Source of the DNA: Luteolibacter pohnpeiensis
Lineage (GTDB): Bacteria > Verrucomicrobiota > Verrucomicrobiia > Verrucomicrobiales > Akkermansiaceae
Assembly (NCBI RefSeq): GCF_016595435.1
Contig: NZ_JAENIJ010000012.1
Coordinates: 1-64,000, forward strand
DNA length: 64,000 nt
Reading direction: 5' to 3'
Shown: piece by piece, positions 15,629-25,171 of the stretch
Layout: every line of letters begins with the position of its first letter
Position numbering within the stretch: the first letter of the stretch is position 1
Notes under the pieces: model-generated
The model's input: the letters and a program-made list of their open reading frames with translations, nothing else
Database searches by the model: none
Told to the model about the DNA's origin: nothing
Program-made: the position numbers and the translations under genes

Positions 15629-18484
15629 TCATTGCTTGGTGATTCGATAGAAGGCTCGATTTGCGGGTGGGGCAGAATCGGTGAATTCTAGAGTTTCAGT
15701 TTCTCCTTCGCTAACAATTTTCGTTTCCAAATCGGTCCAGATGACTAGATCCTCCGAGCGTTGGAATACATACGTTCCATTTGCAGTCGCTTGAATGCTA
15801 AGCATGGCCGATCCTGATTGGGTGGAATAGCTGAAGGCCGGCACTCCTAGTTCGGTATCCTCCGGGTCAGTCTCGGTCTCGCCGTTTCCAATCATGACAT
15901 ATACCGTTCCGGTTGCGCTGGCATTGGGAGTGCCATTATCGGTGATGGTATAAGTGAAGGTGTCAGTGCCATTGATCACTCCTGCAGGCGGGGTGTAAGT
16001 AATTTGTCCTGAACTTTCATTGTATTGGATGCTTCCCCCGGAGGTGCTGGTCGTGTCCGATCCGGTGATCGTGACCATTTCACCCAATGGATCATAACAG
16101 AGTTCTGTGAATGCTTGGAATGGAATGGCAACAGCGGCGCCTTGCGTGGTCATGATGCTAAGCGGACCTGCAAAGGGTGGGGGATTTCCAATCGTGATGG
16201 TGAAGGTATCCGACTCCACCGTGCCAGCGGAGTTGCTGATCACGACATGATACTCGCCTGCATCCGTTTCATCGTAACCTGAGATATCGAGAACGGAGCT
16301 GCCTTGATCGGGGAGCAAGGTCTCTCCATGATACCATTCGTAAGTGAGAGGGCCGGTTCCAGTGGCACCCACATAGACTTTGCCAGTGAATCCGGTATCA
16401 CTCAGTGTCAGATCGCCAGGTTGGACTGTGATATGCGGCGGGGTATTATCAGGCAGCAATCCGAATGCATCCAGTCCTGTCACAAAGAGTCCTGTCCAGC
16501 CGCTAGGGGTTGTGACATTGTTGTCCTCTTCATTTCTGACCACGAAATCGATCGTGTTGATCCCATTCACAAAGGTGGCATTGCTGCTGTCGATGGAAAA
16601 GGCAGCCGGGTTGATGAATGATCCATCCTGATCGTTGACAATGCCGGTATCGACTCCGTTTACCCGAATGGAAAGTCCCTGATTATCTGTTGCCCAAGCT
16701 CCGACAAGATTTACGGAAGCAAGATCAAAGTTTGTTAGATCCATTTGAGTTCTGTAGACGTAGACACCTGCGTCTTCTCCTGCGTCGTTTGAATTGACAC
16801 CTGCGGCTCCGTAAACATTTGCCTTTGGTCCTACCCATCTTGCGACGCTGGTATTAGGCGTCCATGATCCCGGTCGATTGCTGGATAGAATGCTGTAAAC
16901 CGTCGTTGGGATTGGGCTGCCCGGATTGTCGGGGTTCGCCATGAAGACATAGTGTGGATCTGGTGCGCCCTCGAGGTTGATCGATCCTGATTGATCCAGG
17001 CCGGTTGCGAAAAGGCCTGCGACTCGATCTTTAACGATCAATGTGGCAACCGTGCTGTCTGTTGTGCCGCCATCGTTTGCGACAGAGACAGTGTAATCTG
17101 CTGCGTCGTCATAAGTGATGTTGTCTAGAGTGAGAGTATTGGAAGTTTCATCAGGAATGACGCTATCCCCCTTTTTCCATTCGTAGGTGAGATCGGAGCC
17201 GGATGCGAGAACTGAGAAAGTGTAACTATCACCAGCGGCTACGGTAGCAGATTGTGGATTAGTAACAATGACAGGAGCTCCCACAAGTGGCTCAGCTGTA
17301 CGGTTGCTGAAGCCGCTGGTATGGAATGTGTTTCCTATATTTCCGGAAACGTTTTTGTTGGTGGGGAGATACGTGATCGTAACGGGGCTTCCCACAGAGT
17401 CTGTAGTATAAGTGTAGTCGACGATCAGTCCATTGAGGTCACCGTATTGATTCAAGTCCACCGTCAAGGAATCGCTGCCTGGTACGCTGCTTGAAAAGGT
17501 TGATGCACGTTCTCCAACGGCGCCCCATCCCATGCCGTAGAGGGAAAATACATATTTGGTGTTCGGCTCCAGTCCATTCAGTGTAATCGAAAGATTGTCG
17601 TTTGAGTCGGTATCGTATCGAAATGTTTCAGCGATTTCGATACTGCCACTTGGATATTCCAGATTGGAAATGATGGGCCCGACGCGGTAAATCAGTCCAA
17701 CAATGTCAGCGTTTGGCGGATTGTTCCATTCTGGGAGTCCTGTAAACTGAACATTGTTGATGATCGGGCTGGTGTGGTTGTTGAAGGTATACGCATGGGT
17801 ATACTCATAATTGTTTTGAATGCCTGAGTCGGCATCACCATACCAAGATCTGAAGGCCCAGGCCTTGCTGGAGACTGCGATTTTAAAGTCATCTACCAGC
17901 AAGGTGTCTCCATCGGAGTATTTATTGTTGGTGAGTGTCAGTGTGTGGCTGCTTTGAGTCGCAATGAATTCGTAGGCAATGGTGTGATAGGGATTCGCGT
18001 CACCGGCATTATCCGAGACACGGGAAACCAGCATGCCAACATTGGTGTCGCCAGACGGAGTTTCTCCATCCGTTGAAAGGATTAGATTGGGCAGATTGTT
18101 GAAGGTGCCATATGAGGCATTAGCCCGAAACGTGACTTTATAGGTTTCACCGGGAGTAAGACCGGTGATGGTGGTTGATAAGGTCGTTGGAACGCCATCA
18201 AGGCCACTTTTCAAAAATGCAACGTTGTTGCCGTCCGGGATCGTGCCGTTGTCAGCGTAGGTTCCAGTTTGGGATGTTGAGCTGATACCCACCCGATCAG
18301 TAGGTGAGCCGACCCATCCAGTGATGTTACCGTTATCCGAAATCGCGCCTTGGGCGGTGGAAAAAGCATCCGCTTCAAAGCTGGGGTTTTCGATCGTTTG
18401 AGCATCCAAAGCTGCAGGCAGCGCGAGGAAAATGGTTAATCCGATTAAGGATTTTCCGGACTTGGAGAAGTTCAAGTTCTTCAT
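15629..18484 (-). CDS. large secreted Ig-like/adhesin-type protein
   Basis: About 951 residues. After a signal peptide (KSLIGLTIFLALPAALDAQ) comes a DUF642/galactose-binding-like domain opening with ENPSFEADAF and containing TTITGLTPGETYKVTFRANA. A second module follows (about 220-410), then two Ig-like domains with the YEWKKGD / DAADYTVSVAN and YEWYHGE / DAGEYHVVISN patterns, a short region between them, and a cadherin-like tandem repeat (TFTYTITDNG). The tail has the YVFQRSEDLVIWTDL ... FYRIT motif common at the C terminus of Verrucomicrobiota surface proteins. ATG at 18484 is preferred over the one at 18511 because it starts directly before the signal peptide. It is probably cell-surface or secreted; the ligand is unknown. 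Confidence 0.78.
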   Translation of the reverse strand: MKNLNFSKSGKSLIGLTIFLALPAALDAQTIENPSFEADAFSTAQGAISDNGNITGWVGSPTDRVGISSTSQTGTYADNGTIPDGNNVAFLKSGLDGVPTTLSTTITGLTPGETYKVTFRANASYGTFNNLPNLILSTDGETPSGDTNVGMLVSRVSDNAGDANPYHTIAYEFIATQSSHTLTLTNNKYSDGDTLLVDDFKIAVSSKAWAFRSWYGDADSGIQNNYEYTHAYTFNNHTSPIINNVQFTGLPEWNNPPNADIVGLIYRVGPIISNLEYPSGSIEIAETFRYDTDSNDNLSITLNGLEPNTKYVFSLYGMGWGAVGERASTFSSSVPGSDSLTVDLNQYGDLNGLIVDYTYTTDSVGSPVTITYLPTNKNVSGNIGNTFHTSGFSNRTAEPLVGAPVIVTNPQSATVAAGDSYTFSVLASGSDLTYEWKKGDSVIPDETSNTLTLDNITYDDAADYTVSVANDGGTTDSTVATLIVKDRVAGLFATGLDQSGSINLEGAPDPHYVFMANPDNPGSPIPTTVYSILSSNRPGSWTPNTSVARWVGPKANVYGAAGVNSNDAGEDAGVYVYRTQMDLTNFDLASVNLVGAWATDNQGLSIRVNGVDTGIVNDQDGSFINPAAFSIDSSNATFVNGINTIDFVVRNEEDNNVTTPSGWTGLFVTGLDAFGLLPDNTPPHITVQPGDLTLSDTGFTGKVYVGATGTGPLTYEWYHGETLLPDQGSSVLDISGYDETDAGEYHVVISNSAGTVESDTFTITIGNPPPFAGPLSIMTTQGAAVAIPFQAFTELCYDPLGEMVTITGSDTTSTSGGSIQYNESSGQITYTPPAGVINGTDTFTYTITDNGTPNASATGTVYVMIGNGETETDPEDTELGVPAFSYSTQSGSAMLSIQATANGTYVFQRSEDLVIWTDLETKIVSEGETETLEFTDSAPPANRAFYRITKQ

Positions 18485-18731
18485 GATTAGAAAGAGATCC
18501 AAAAATAACATGCAGGCATGGCTGATGTTTTGGGTTTAATTATCATCAGTGACTTTGGATGCTGATGATGGCTTGTGAATCATATTGCTTAGCACTCTTG
18601 CGCCAAGTGATCATGATTCTGTGCCAATTCTTGGAAATTGCCTTTGCTCGGATTCACGGAATTTTCACAAGGCATCCATAAAATCCTCTCATACGCATTC
18701 CATTTTACAGTCACGAACCAAGACGCTGAAT

Positions 18732-19502
18732 ATGGATCTGCAAAAGTGGGTAAGTTACTTCGAAAAGAATGCGAAAAACCGGCCCGAGCCGGACTGGGAT
18801 GCACCGATGAAACTGGAGGGGGCTACTCTGTTGCGATTAAGGAAATCCATCCAACAGTTTCAACTCGGTGATGGTGGAGGCCCTGCTTGCTTGATTGCCT
18901 GGGACCGAGATGCATATCTATCAGATCCGGCTACCAAGCAGCTGGTTGATCTCTGGTTCATGGAAGAAAAAGAGCATTCCAGACTTCTGGGGCGGATGCT
19001 GAAGCGCCTGGATGGCGAGGGAATTCAAAGTCATTGGAGCTTTGAATTGTTTTGTTGGGTGAGAAAATTTTTAGGGGTTCGGTATGAATTACAAACTCTC
19101 CTGAGTACGGAAATCGTTAGCCATGTGTATTATAAAATGCTCCGTAAACATGGAGAAGATCCGGCACTCCGGCAAATGTGCGCGCTGATCATCCGTGATG
19201 AAGCGGGTCACATCGGTTTTCATGCTTCCCGACTTGCTGGGAGTAATCTGAACAAACGCAGAAGTCTGGGATTGATAGGGACGATGGCGTTCCTGTCCCG
19301 GACGATTCTGGCGGGGACCGTGTTGTGGGTCAACCATCGCCGTGCCTTGTTGGCGCTCGGGGCCACCGATGCTGAATTTTATCGAAGAATCTGGCGCGAT
19401 AGCCGAATCTTTATCTCTCAACTCCGTAAACAGAGAGAACGATCGCAGCAACAAGATGCCAATGCACCATTGGCTTGCAGACTAGTGGGTTTCAGAGAGT
19501 AA
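18732..19502 (+). CDS. ferritin-like superfamily protein with di-iron motifs
   Basis: A 256-residue helical protein with a ferritin-like four-helix set of possible iron ligands: ExxH at E79/H82 (EEKEHSRLL), E127 (LLSTEIVSHVYY) and ExxH at E157/H160 (RDEAGHIGFH). This ligand spacing is that of di-iron carboxylate oxidases/monooxygenases rather than of storage ferritin. A C-terminal hydrophobic helix (IGTMAFLSRTILAGTVLWV) could associate with the membrane. ATG at 18732 is chosen; the frame runs back to 18585, but that part is not protein-like. Its stop overlaps the end of the convergent redoxin gene by 21 bases. Confidence 0.72.
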   Translation: MDLQKWVSYFEKNAKNRPEPDWDAPMKLEGATLLRLRKSIQQFQLGDGGGPACLIAWDRDAYLSDPATKQLVDLWFMEEKEHSRLLGRMLKRLDGEGIQSHWSFELFCWVRKFLGVRYELQTLLSTEIVSHVYYKMLRKHGEDPALRQMCALIIRDEAGHIGFHASRLAGSNLNKRRSLGLIGTMAFLSRTILAGTVLWVNHRRALLALGATDAEFYRRIWRDSRIFISQLRKQRERSQQQDANAPLACRLVGFRE

Positions 19503-20561
19503 GGCTTCCACCGACAGATCTACGAACGATCCTGGCAATCCGACAAACTGAATGGTGCGCTTGCCGTCCAAGACATAGGCGACTGGCATGGTGCCGACAC
19601 GGTATTCATTGGCCAGCTGGTTTTGCGGATCTGAAAAGTTACGCCAGTTCACGGTTCCATCCGCTTCCATGCTGCGGAGTTTTTGCAGCGGGTCGCTGTT
19701 GACTCCGATTAAGGCGAACGGGCGATTTTTGTATTTCTGCGCCATCCCGGAGCAAATCTCGATCATGTGCTGTGCATCGATCACGCCACTGTTCCAGAAA
19801 AGGAGAACAACGACTTTACCTTCCTGCGAGGAAAGGGTGATGGGGCGTCCGGCGGAGTCGGTTCCTGTTAGATCGGGGGCGACGCGCCCTTTGGTTAGAT
19901 ACCGGATGATGTAAAGTTCGTCTTCCGCCAGCTTGGCGACGGTGGTGCCGTTGATTTCCACGTCCGCGCTTTGAACGATGGCCTTGCGCAATAAATTCAG
20001 GCGCTTGCGGGTGATTTCATTTTCGTCGCCGATGGTTCGTAAAAGCATGGCCGAGGCGAGCGCCGCCACGCCTTGGACTTTAAGATCGGGATTTTGAGTT
20101 TGGATTTGTTCCAGCAAACTCAGGGAGCGGGGATTTCCTCCTGCGACTAGAGCCAGGCAGAGAGGGCCGATTTTATCACTTTTCGTGTGATAGCTTTCGG
20201 TCGCGCTCATGATTTTATTAACCTCTTCGGTGTATTTGGAGGTTACCATGCCATCCTGATTGGTCTTGATGATGCCCGAGGCAAGTTGAATGAACCAGGT
20301 GGAGGGTTCGATGCTCCAGTCTTGGGCAAGTGAATCTTGAATCGCTTGCCACATGCGATCTGCATAGGAGGAATCATTGGGCCTGGCTTTCCAAGCGGTG
20401 ATTCTTTCCTCCGGTTTGGAGGCGATTTTGAGCTGAAGTTGCCACTTCTCAACGGCGAGCTTGTATTCTTTCTCGATGCTGGCTGCTTCCTGGGGCGTGG
20501 CATGAGCTACCGCCGTAAGGAACAGGGAAATCAAGGGGAAAAGCCGGGTGAAGCGGTTCAT
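19482..20561 (-). CDS. exported TlpA/redoxin-like protein lacking the CXXC motif
   Basis: A 359-residue exported protein: signal peptide MNRFTRLFPLISLFLTAVAHA, a helical repeat-like central part (60-230), then a thioredoxin-fold redoxin domain beginning APDLTGTDSAGRPITLSSQEGKVVVLLFW. Where TlpA proteins have WCxPC, this one has WNSGVIDA, so no redox-active cysteine pair is present. The cis-proline loop is kept (GTMPVAYVLDG). A scaffold or binding role is more likely than disulfide chemistry. It follows dxr by 72 bases on the same strand and may share its transcript. Confidence 0.78.
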   Translation of the reverse strand: MNRFTRLFPLISLFLTAVAHATPQEAASIEKEYKLAVEKWQLQLKIASKPEERITAWKARPNDSSYADRMWQAIQDSLAQDWSIEPSTWFIQLASGIIKTNQDGMVTSKYTEEVNKIMSATESYHTKSDKIGPLCLALVAGGNPRSLSLLEQIQTQNPDLKVQGVAALASAMLLRTIGDENEITRKRLNLLRKAIVQSADVEINGTTVAKLAEDELYIIRYLTKGRVAPDLTGTDSAGRPITLSSQEGKVVVLLFWNSGVIDAQHMIEICSGMAQKYKNRPFALIGVNSDPLQKLRSMEADGTVNWRNFSDPQNQLANEYRVGTMPVAYVLDGKRTIQFVGLPGSFVDLSVEALLSETH

Positions 20562-20633
20562 GGTGGGAATACTATCGATGAGTTCTGAAATTGGGAATAG
20601 TCGAAATCAGTAGAAATACTTGGCGCGGAACGG

Positions 20634-21812
20634 TCACATTTGATGAGATTCGCAATAGCGTTTTGCCAGTTGCCGCGCTGCAGCGTCTGCAGCGATGAGC
20701 GTTTCCAAGTCGCATGATGGCTGCAGCTCATGATCATTCATGACTTGAGCCACGCAGCCCGAGATATGGGTGAAAGACAGGTTCCCGGCTCTGAACGCGT
20801 CTACCGCGACTTCATTGGCCGCGTTGAAGACCGCAGGCATGGTGCCGCCTGCGAGACCGGCCTTGCGCGCGAGCCCAAGTGCGGGAAAATCGGCATGTCG
20901 CGGTTCTGCAAACTCAAGTTTTGCGAGTTTTGGAAAATCCAACGGTTGGAGATGGCCCGCTACCCGGTCTGGCCAGGTGAGGGCATACTGGATCGGGAAA
21001 CACATGTCGGTCCGACTTAGCTGGGCAAGCACCGATCCGTCGCGGAATTCCACCATTGAGTGAACGAGGCTTTGCGGATGGATCACGGCCTCGATCCGAT
21101 CCATGTCGATGCCGAACAGCCAGCGGGCTTCGATCATTTCCAAGCCTTTGTTGAAAAGCGTGGCGGAATCGATGGTGATTTTGGGCCCCATGTTCCAAGT
21201 CGGGTGCTTGAGTGCCTGCTCCGGGGTGACATGGGCGAGCTGGTCGGACGGCATGTCGCGGAATGCCCCCCCGGACGCAGTCAGAATGAGCCGGGAAACT
21301 TCTTCCTGGCCGCCGCGGTGACCATCCAGGCATTGGAAGATCGCGTTGTGCTCGCTATCGACTGGCAATATTTTGACGCCGTGTTTTTTGGCCGCATTCG
21401 TGATCACCTCGCCAGCCATGACGAGGATTTCCTTCGAAGCTACGGCTAAATCCTTACCGGATTGAATCGCGGCAAGCGCAGGGTGGAGGCCCATGGTGCC
21501 AACAATGGCGACCAGGACGATATCTGCCTCCGCCAAGACGGAAATTTCTGCAAGTCCCTCAGCTCCAAGATAAATTTTTACCCCCTCTGGCAGCAACCGG
21601 CGCAAGGCCGATTCCTGAGTGCGATCGAATAGAGCGACATGACGCACCCCGGTTTCGCGTGCCTGGGCCGCCAGCGTTTCGATGCTTTGGTTTGCCGCCA
21701 GTCCTACGATTTCAATGCGGTCGGGTAATTCCCGGGCGACTTTGAGAGTTGAGGTTCCGATTGAGCCGGTTGAGCCTAGCAGAACGACCTTGCGTTTCCT
21801 CTTTTCGGACAT
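20634..21812 (-). CDS. dxr: 1-deoxy-D-xylulose-5-phosphate reductoisomerase
   Basis: The second enzyme of the MEP isoprenoid pathway, converting DXP to MEP with NADPH and a divalent metal in the cytosol. Motifs: GSTGSIGTSTL (NADPH loop), ASKEILVMAGE, LPVDSEHNAIFQCL (metal acids), LTASGGAFRD and HPTWNMGPKITIDSATLFNKGLE. I choose ATG at 21812 because it overlaps the cdsA stop as TGATG; an in-frame ATG at 21833 exists. The length of 392 residues is normal. cdsA-dxr is a common bacterial pairing; the rseP-type protease that often follows is replaced by the redoxin gene. Confidence 0.95.
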   Translation of the reverse strand: MSEKRKRKVVLLGSTGSIGTSTLKVARELPDRIEIVGLAANQSIETLAAQARETGVRHVALFDRTQESALRRLLPEGVKIYLGAEGLAEISVLAEADIVLVAIVGTMGLHPALAAIQSGKDLAVASKEILVMAGEVITNAAKKHGVKILPVDSEHNAIFQCLDGHRGGQEEVSRLILTASGGAFRDMPSDQLAHVTPEQALKHPTWNMGPKITIDSATLFNKGLEMIEARWLFGIDMDRIEAVIHPQSLVHSMVEFRDGSVLAQLSRTDMCFPIQYALTWPDRVAGHLQPLDFPKLAKLEFAEPRHADFPALGLARKAGLAGGTMPAVFNAANEVAVDAFRAGNLSFTHISGCVAQVMNDHELQPSCDLETLIAADAAARQLAKRYCESHQM

Positions 21813-22735
21813 CAGGCGGGAATCAGAATCCATTGAAGGTAAAAATATAGCGCTGGTGCGGTGAAACAGACGCTATCGATGAGGTCGAGGCCACCGCCAA
21901 TGCCAGGCAGCATTTTTCCGGAATCCTTGGCCCCAAGTGAACGCTTGACGATGCTTTCGGCAAGATCGCCAATCACCGCCAGGATCGATAAAATCAGCCC
22001 AAGCATAATGACATGGGGCCAGCTACCCAGAATGGAGAGCTGATTGGGAAAAAGCGCATACAGCCCGCACGCGGCGAGCTGAGAGAAGACGAGTGCTCCG
22101 CCGAATCCTTCCCAGGTTTTTCCCGGGCTGACGTGCGGGATCATCTTATGGCGGCCTATGGCTGAGCCGGTCAGGTAGGCTCCCATGTCGCTGAATTTCG
22201 TTACCGCCAGGAGCCAGAGCAGCAAATATGCTCCCGTGGCAGTGACATGTCCGTCAGCAGTGGCTGGTCTGATGAAGACCAATCTGGCCGCGAAATTGAA
22301 CAAAAACGGCACATAAATGAAGCCCAGCACGTGTGTGGCGACGGAAATGAGCGGTTCTTTCCCGAGGATCGGCCGAAACAGCTGCAGGGTGAACGCCCCC
22401 GCGATCGCGAGAAAAATGGCAAGTGTATCAAAGCCTTGAGGGATGGCGGACCCGCCTTTTAGAAAATGTTGATCAATTGCGACGCAATAAGCGATGCAGA
22501 GCGCGATGCCGAAGCAGGAAAAGGCTCGGATTCCAGCTCCTTTGAGCATCCGGAAATACTCGATGCTTGAGATCGTGCACAAAATGCCGATCAGGCCGAG
22601 GTAGGCCCAAGCCCGCATGCTGATCAAGGCGGTTGCGACAATTGCCCACAGCAACAGGGTGCTAGCCGTTCTACGAAAGAATACGGTGGCTTTGGAGGGC
22701 GCGGATGGTGGTGATTCTGGCGGTTTGTCTGCCAT
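21812..22735 (-). CDS. cdsA: phosphatidate cytidylyltransferase (CdsA)
   Basis: An inner-membrane enzyme making CDP-diacylglycerol from CTP and phosphatidate for phospholipid synthesis. It has 307 residues with about eight hydrophobic helices, then HVSPGKTWEGFGGAL and the C-terminal signature SIVKRSLGAKDSGKMLPGIGGGLDLID. Compared with the usual GHGGxxDRxDS end, the histidine is isoleucine and the arginine is leucine, while the acidic residues are kept. ATG at 22735 (MADKPPES) is chosen over an earlier in-frame codon because the extra stretch is basic and not family-like. It overlaps dxr (TGATG). Confidence 0.9.
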   Translation of the reverse strand: MADKPPESPPSAPSKATVFFRRTASTLLLWAIVATALISMRAWAYLGLIGILCTISSIEYFRMLKGAGIRAFSCFGIALCIAYCVAIDQHFLKGGSAIPQGFDTLAIFLAIAGAFTLQLFRPILGKEPLISVATHVLGFIYVPFLFNFAARLVFIRPATADGHVTATGAYLLLWLLAVTKFSDMGAYLTGSAIGRHKMIPHVSPGKTWEGFGGALVFSQLAACGLYALFPNQLSILGSWPHVIMLGLILSILAVIGDLAESIVKRSLGAKDSGKMLPGIGGGLDLIDSVCFTAPALYFYLQWILIPA

Positions 22736-22874
22736 TTGCAGCGGAATCCAAAACCTACGCGACCGGCATGGCAACTCATTCCGTTTTTTGCTTCGCAACC
22801 TTTTTCAAAAAACCTGGTTCCATGATCATGCGAGATCGATCCACGGTCTCCGAAAATTAAACCACCAAACCACG

Positions 22875-23354
22875 ATGAAAACCAAATTGTTATCCATCGC
22901 CGGAATTCTCCTCGGCACTGCTGCGATCTCCTTTGCCCAGGAAAAGCCTGAGCCTCCAAAACGCGCCGAAAGAAAAATCCCAGAAGAAGTTCTGAAGAAA
23001 TTCGACAAGGACGGCGACGGCAAGCTCAGCGACGAAGAGCGCAAGGCCATGCGGGCAGAACGCCAGGCTGAAGCTGAAAAAATGCGTAAGGAAAACCTCG
23101 AGAAGTATGATGCCAACAAAGACGGCAAGCTCGACGAAGAGGAAACCAAGAAAATGCGCGAAGATCGCCGCAAGGAGATGTTTGCCAAATTCGACAAGGA
23201 TGGTGACGGAAAATTGAGCGAAGAGGAAATGAAGGCCATGCGCGAAGCGAACCCACAACGCGGTCAGCGCGGCGCTCGTGGCGAAGGTCGCCCACCAAAG
23301 GCACCTGAGGATGCTCCTAAAGACACCACCAAAGACGAGCCTGCAGGCGAGTAA
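22875..23354 (+). CDS. secreted EF-hand protein
   Basis: A 159-residue protein with signal peptide MKTKLLSIAGILLGTAAISFA and three EF-hand loops: DKDGDGKLSDEE, DANKDGKLDEEE and DKDGDGKLSEEE, each followed by a basic helix with MR or ER repeats. Calcium binding in the periplasm or outside is expected. The tail (RGQRGARGEG and an Asp/Lys/Pro-rich end) is disordered. The function is unknown; such calmodulin-like secreted proteins are frequent in Planctomycetota/Verrucomicrobiota. It is divergent from cdsA and followed by a good terminator. Confidence 0.85.
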   Translation: MKTKLLSIAGILLGTAAISFAQEKPEPPKRAERKIPEEVLKKFDKDGDGKLSDEERKAMRAERQAEAEKMRKENLEKYDANKDGKLDEEETKKMREDRRKEMFAKFDKDGDGKLSEEEMKAMREANPQRGQRGARGEGRPPKAPEDAPKDTTKDEPAGE

Positions 23355-23394
23355 GCCAGCCTGAGTTCATAGATTGATTTGTTTGGAATGACAG

Positions 23395-23424
23395 ACCCTG
23401 GCATCGTTTGGTGCCAGGGTTTTT
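23395..23424 (+). terminator. Rho-independent terminator of the EF-hand gene
   Basis: Stem ACCCTGGCA (23395-23403) / TGCCAGGGT (23412-23420), loop of 8 bases, then TTTT. It lies 40 bases after the stop of the EF-hand gene and before the convergent GTPase gene. Confidence 0.85.
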
Positions 23425-23432
23425 GCATTCGC

Positions 23433-25142
23433 TCAAATGTCCTGTTCGATGGCTTTGAGCGTGAGGAACAACTCTTTCCAGCGAGTCAGCCGCGGCTCGA
23501 CGGCTTGTTTTTCAGCGATCAGGTGCTTGCGAACGCCATCCAGGCATTCCGTGTATTCCTGGAACACCAATCGCAGTGCTTCTTCGTAATCCGCGCGCAA
23601 GGTGCTTGCGAAGGCATCGCAGGTGTCGAGCAGCCGATCCTGAAAATCCGCGCGAATGCTCTTGCGGGTCAGCCATGCCGCAACAATGCCCAGCGTGAGG
23701 AAAATCCCGGCGATGCAGGAAATGATGACGGCGATGAGCTGCAGCCCGCAAGCGCCGAGGGTGCCGGCGATGGTGAGAAATAGCAAAGTGGTGAAAGTGA
23801 AAGACTTGAGCGCGACTTCACGCCGCCGCAGGTCTTTTTCCAGTTGAGTCCGGACCTTGAGGCTGCCGATTCCGGATCGCGCAGCAGTTTGCAGCCGGTT
23901 GACGAAATGCTTTCTAGGCGCACTCAGCGTTTCTTCCAATTCTGCGGAATCTCCCAGCTCCACATGCATGGTTTCGCGGACCCGTTCCCGTAGATCCTCC
24001 CAGTGCACGCAACAAGCACGCAGCACTTCAGTTCCATCATCTTCAGCGACCGATCGCACCGATTCCTCAAGACGCTTGGCGAACAGGGTTTCCATGTCCT
24101 GGCTGGCCTTACCATTGGTAAAAAGCCGCACGATGGAACGCAGGGCACCCAGCCGACGCGACAGCACCTTCGACACGCCAACGGCAGCGATTTGGAAAAC
24201 TTCAGCGACGCCAGACAGGTGCTGCGGCAGGCGGATGACAAATTGCTCACGGATTCCCTCGATTTCCTGTTCGATGGAATCGATGAAATGTCCCTGATCG
24301 TTCAGGATGCGGGTTTGCTCCTCGATCCGATCTTCGATTTCGCGAAGGGCCAGGCTTGAGCGATACCGCCACGTGTCAAGCCGCTCCCGCCGTTGTCTGG
24401 AATAGCAAATCTCCTCGGAAATAAAATTTTCCAACGGCTCAATCCCGCTGGCCTTGAATAGCGCCAGTCCTTCCTCCAATTGCTTCGAGTCCAATGCGGA
24501 TTTCGCGGAAACGGCAAACATGCGCGGGACCATTCCCGTCCGTTTCAGCGAGAGATCCTTCATGTGACCCAGAGTCACATGGATGTCTTTGGGGCCTCGT
24601 TGATCGCACTGCTGGATGATATAAACGACTTTTTCGAAAGCCTCAGCCGGGATGCGAGATACGAAATTCCAGGTGGCTGCGCCCCAGGGATTGGAGATGG
24701 GGAAAACGACAAAAATTAGGTCCGCAGAAGGCAGGAGAGGGAGGGTGACCTCTTCATGACCCTCGATTTTCGAATTGGTCCCCGGAGTGTCGATGAGGTG
24801 GAAATCCCGCAAAAAGTCGATTGGGATCTGCTTTTCAACCAGCAGCGGGTCGCGCTCGATATCCCGGCGGGTTGCGCCATGTTGGTAGATGCCCACCACG
24901 CGTGTCTCGGGCAGGACATTGGCCTTGCAGATTTCCTGACCCGCAAGGCCGTTGAAAAGCGTCGACTTTCCGCTGTTGGTTTCGCCACAGGCGGCCAGGA
25001 CGAAGGGCTGGTAAAGATCGGATCCAGCATCGTCCGGGAGCTGCCCGGTGATATCGGTATGGGTATCCAGCGCTAGGGCGTGAATTCCCGATATCACTCC
25101 GCAGAGCCTTTCACGCAGGGCGAAATATCGCTCGCCAAACAT
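23433..25142 (-). CDS. bacterial dynamin-like GTPase
   Basis: A 569-residue protein. The GTPase domain has GETNSGKST (residues 53-61), the switch II DTPGT near 118, and IQQCDQ in place of the NKxD specificity motif. A long helical stalk follows (270-420), with paired hydrophobic segments near 430-475 (LLFLTIAGTLGACGLQLIAVIISCIAGIFLTLG) and a final helical region. This build matches bacterial dynamin-like proteins, which remodel or tether membranes. The natural ligand and membrane site are unknown. It stands alone, in convergent order to the EF-hand gene and 29 bases before the deacetylase gene region. Confidence 0.75.
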   Translation of the reverse strand: MFGERYFALRERLCGVISGIHALALDTHTDITGQLPDDAGSDLYQPFVLAACGETNSGKSTLFNGLAGQEICKANVLPETRVVGIYQHGATRRDIERDPLLVEKQIPIDFLRDFHLIDTPGTNSKIEGHEEVTLPLLPSADLIFVVFPISNPWGAATWNFVSRIPAEAFEKVVYIIQQCDQRGPKDIHVTLGHMKDLSLKRTGMVPRMFAVSAKSALDSKQLEEGLALFKASGIEPLENFISEEICYSRQRRERLDTWRYRSSLALREIEDRIEEQTRILNDQGHFIDSIEQEIEGIREQFVIRLPQHLSGVAEVFQIAAVGVSKVLSRRLGALRSIVRLFTNGKASQDMETLFAKRLEESVRSVAEDDGTEVLRACCVHWEDLRERVRETMHVELGDSAELEETLSAPRKHFVNRLQTAARSGIGSLKVRTQLEKDLRRREVALKSFTFTTLLFLTIAGTLGACGLQLIAVIISCIAGIFLTLGIVAAWLTRKSIRADFQDRLLDTCDAFASTLRADYEEALRLVFQEYTECLDGVRKHLIAEKQAVEPRLTRWKELFLTLKAIEQDI

Positions 25143-25171
25143 TTCTTGGCTCGGTGGGTGGAGGGTAGGGA

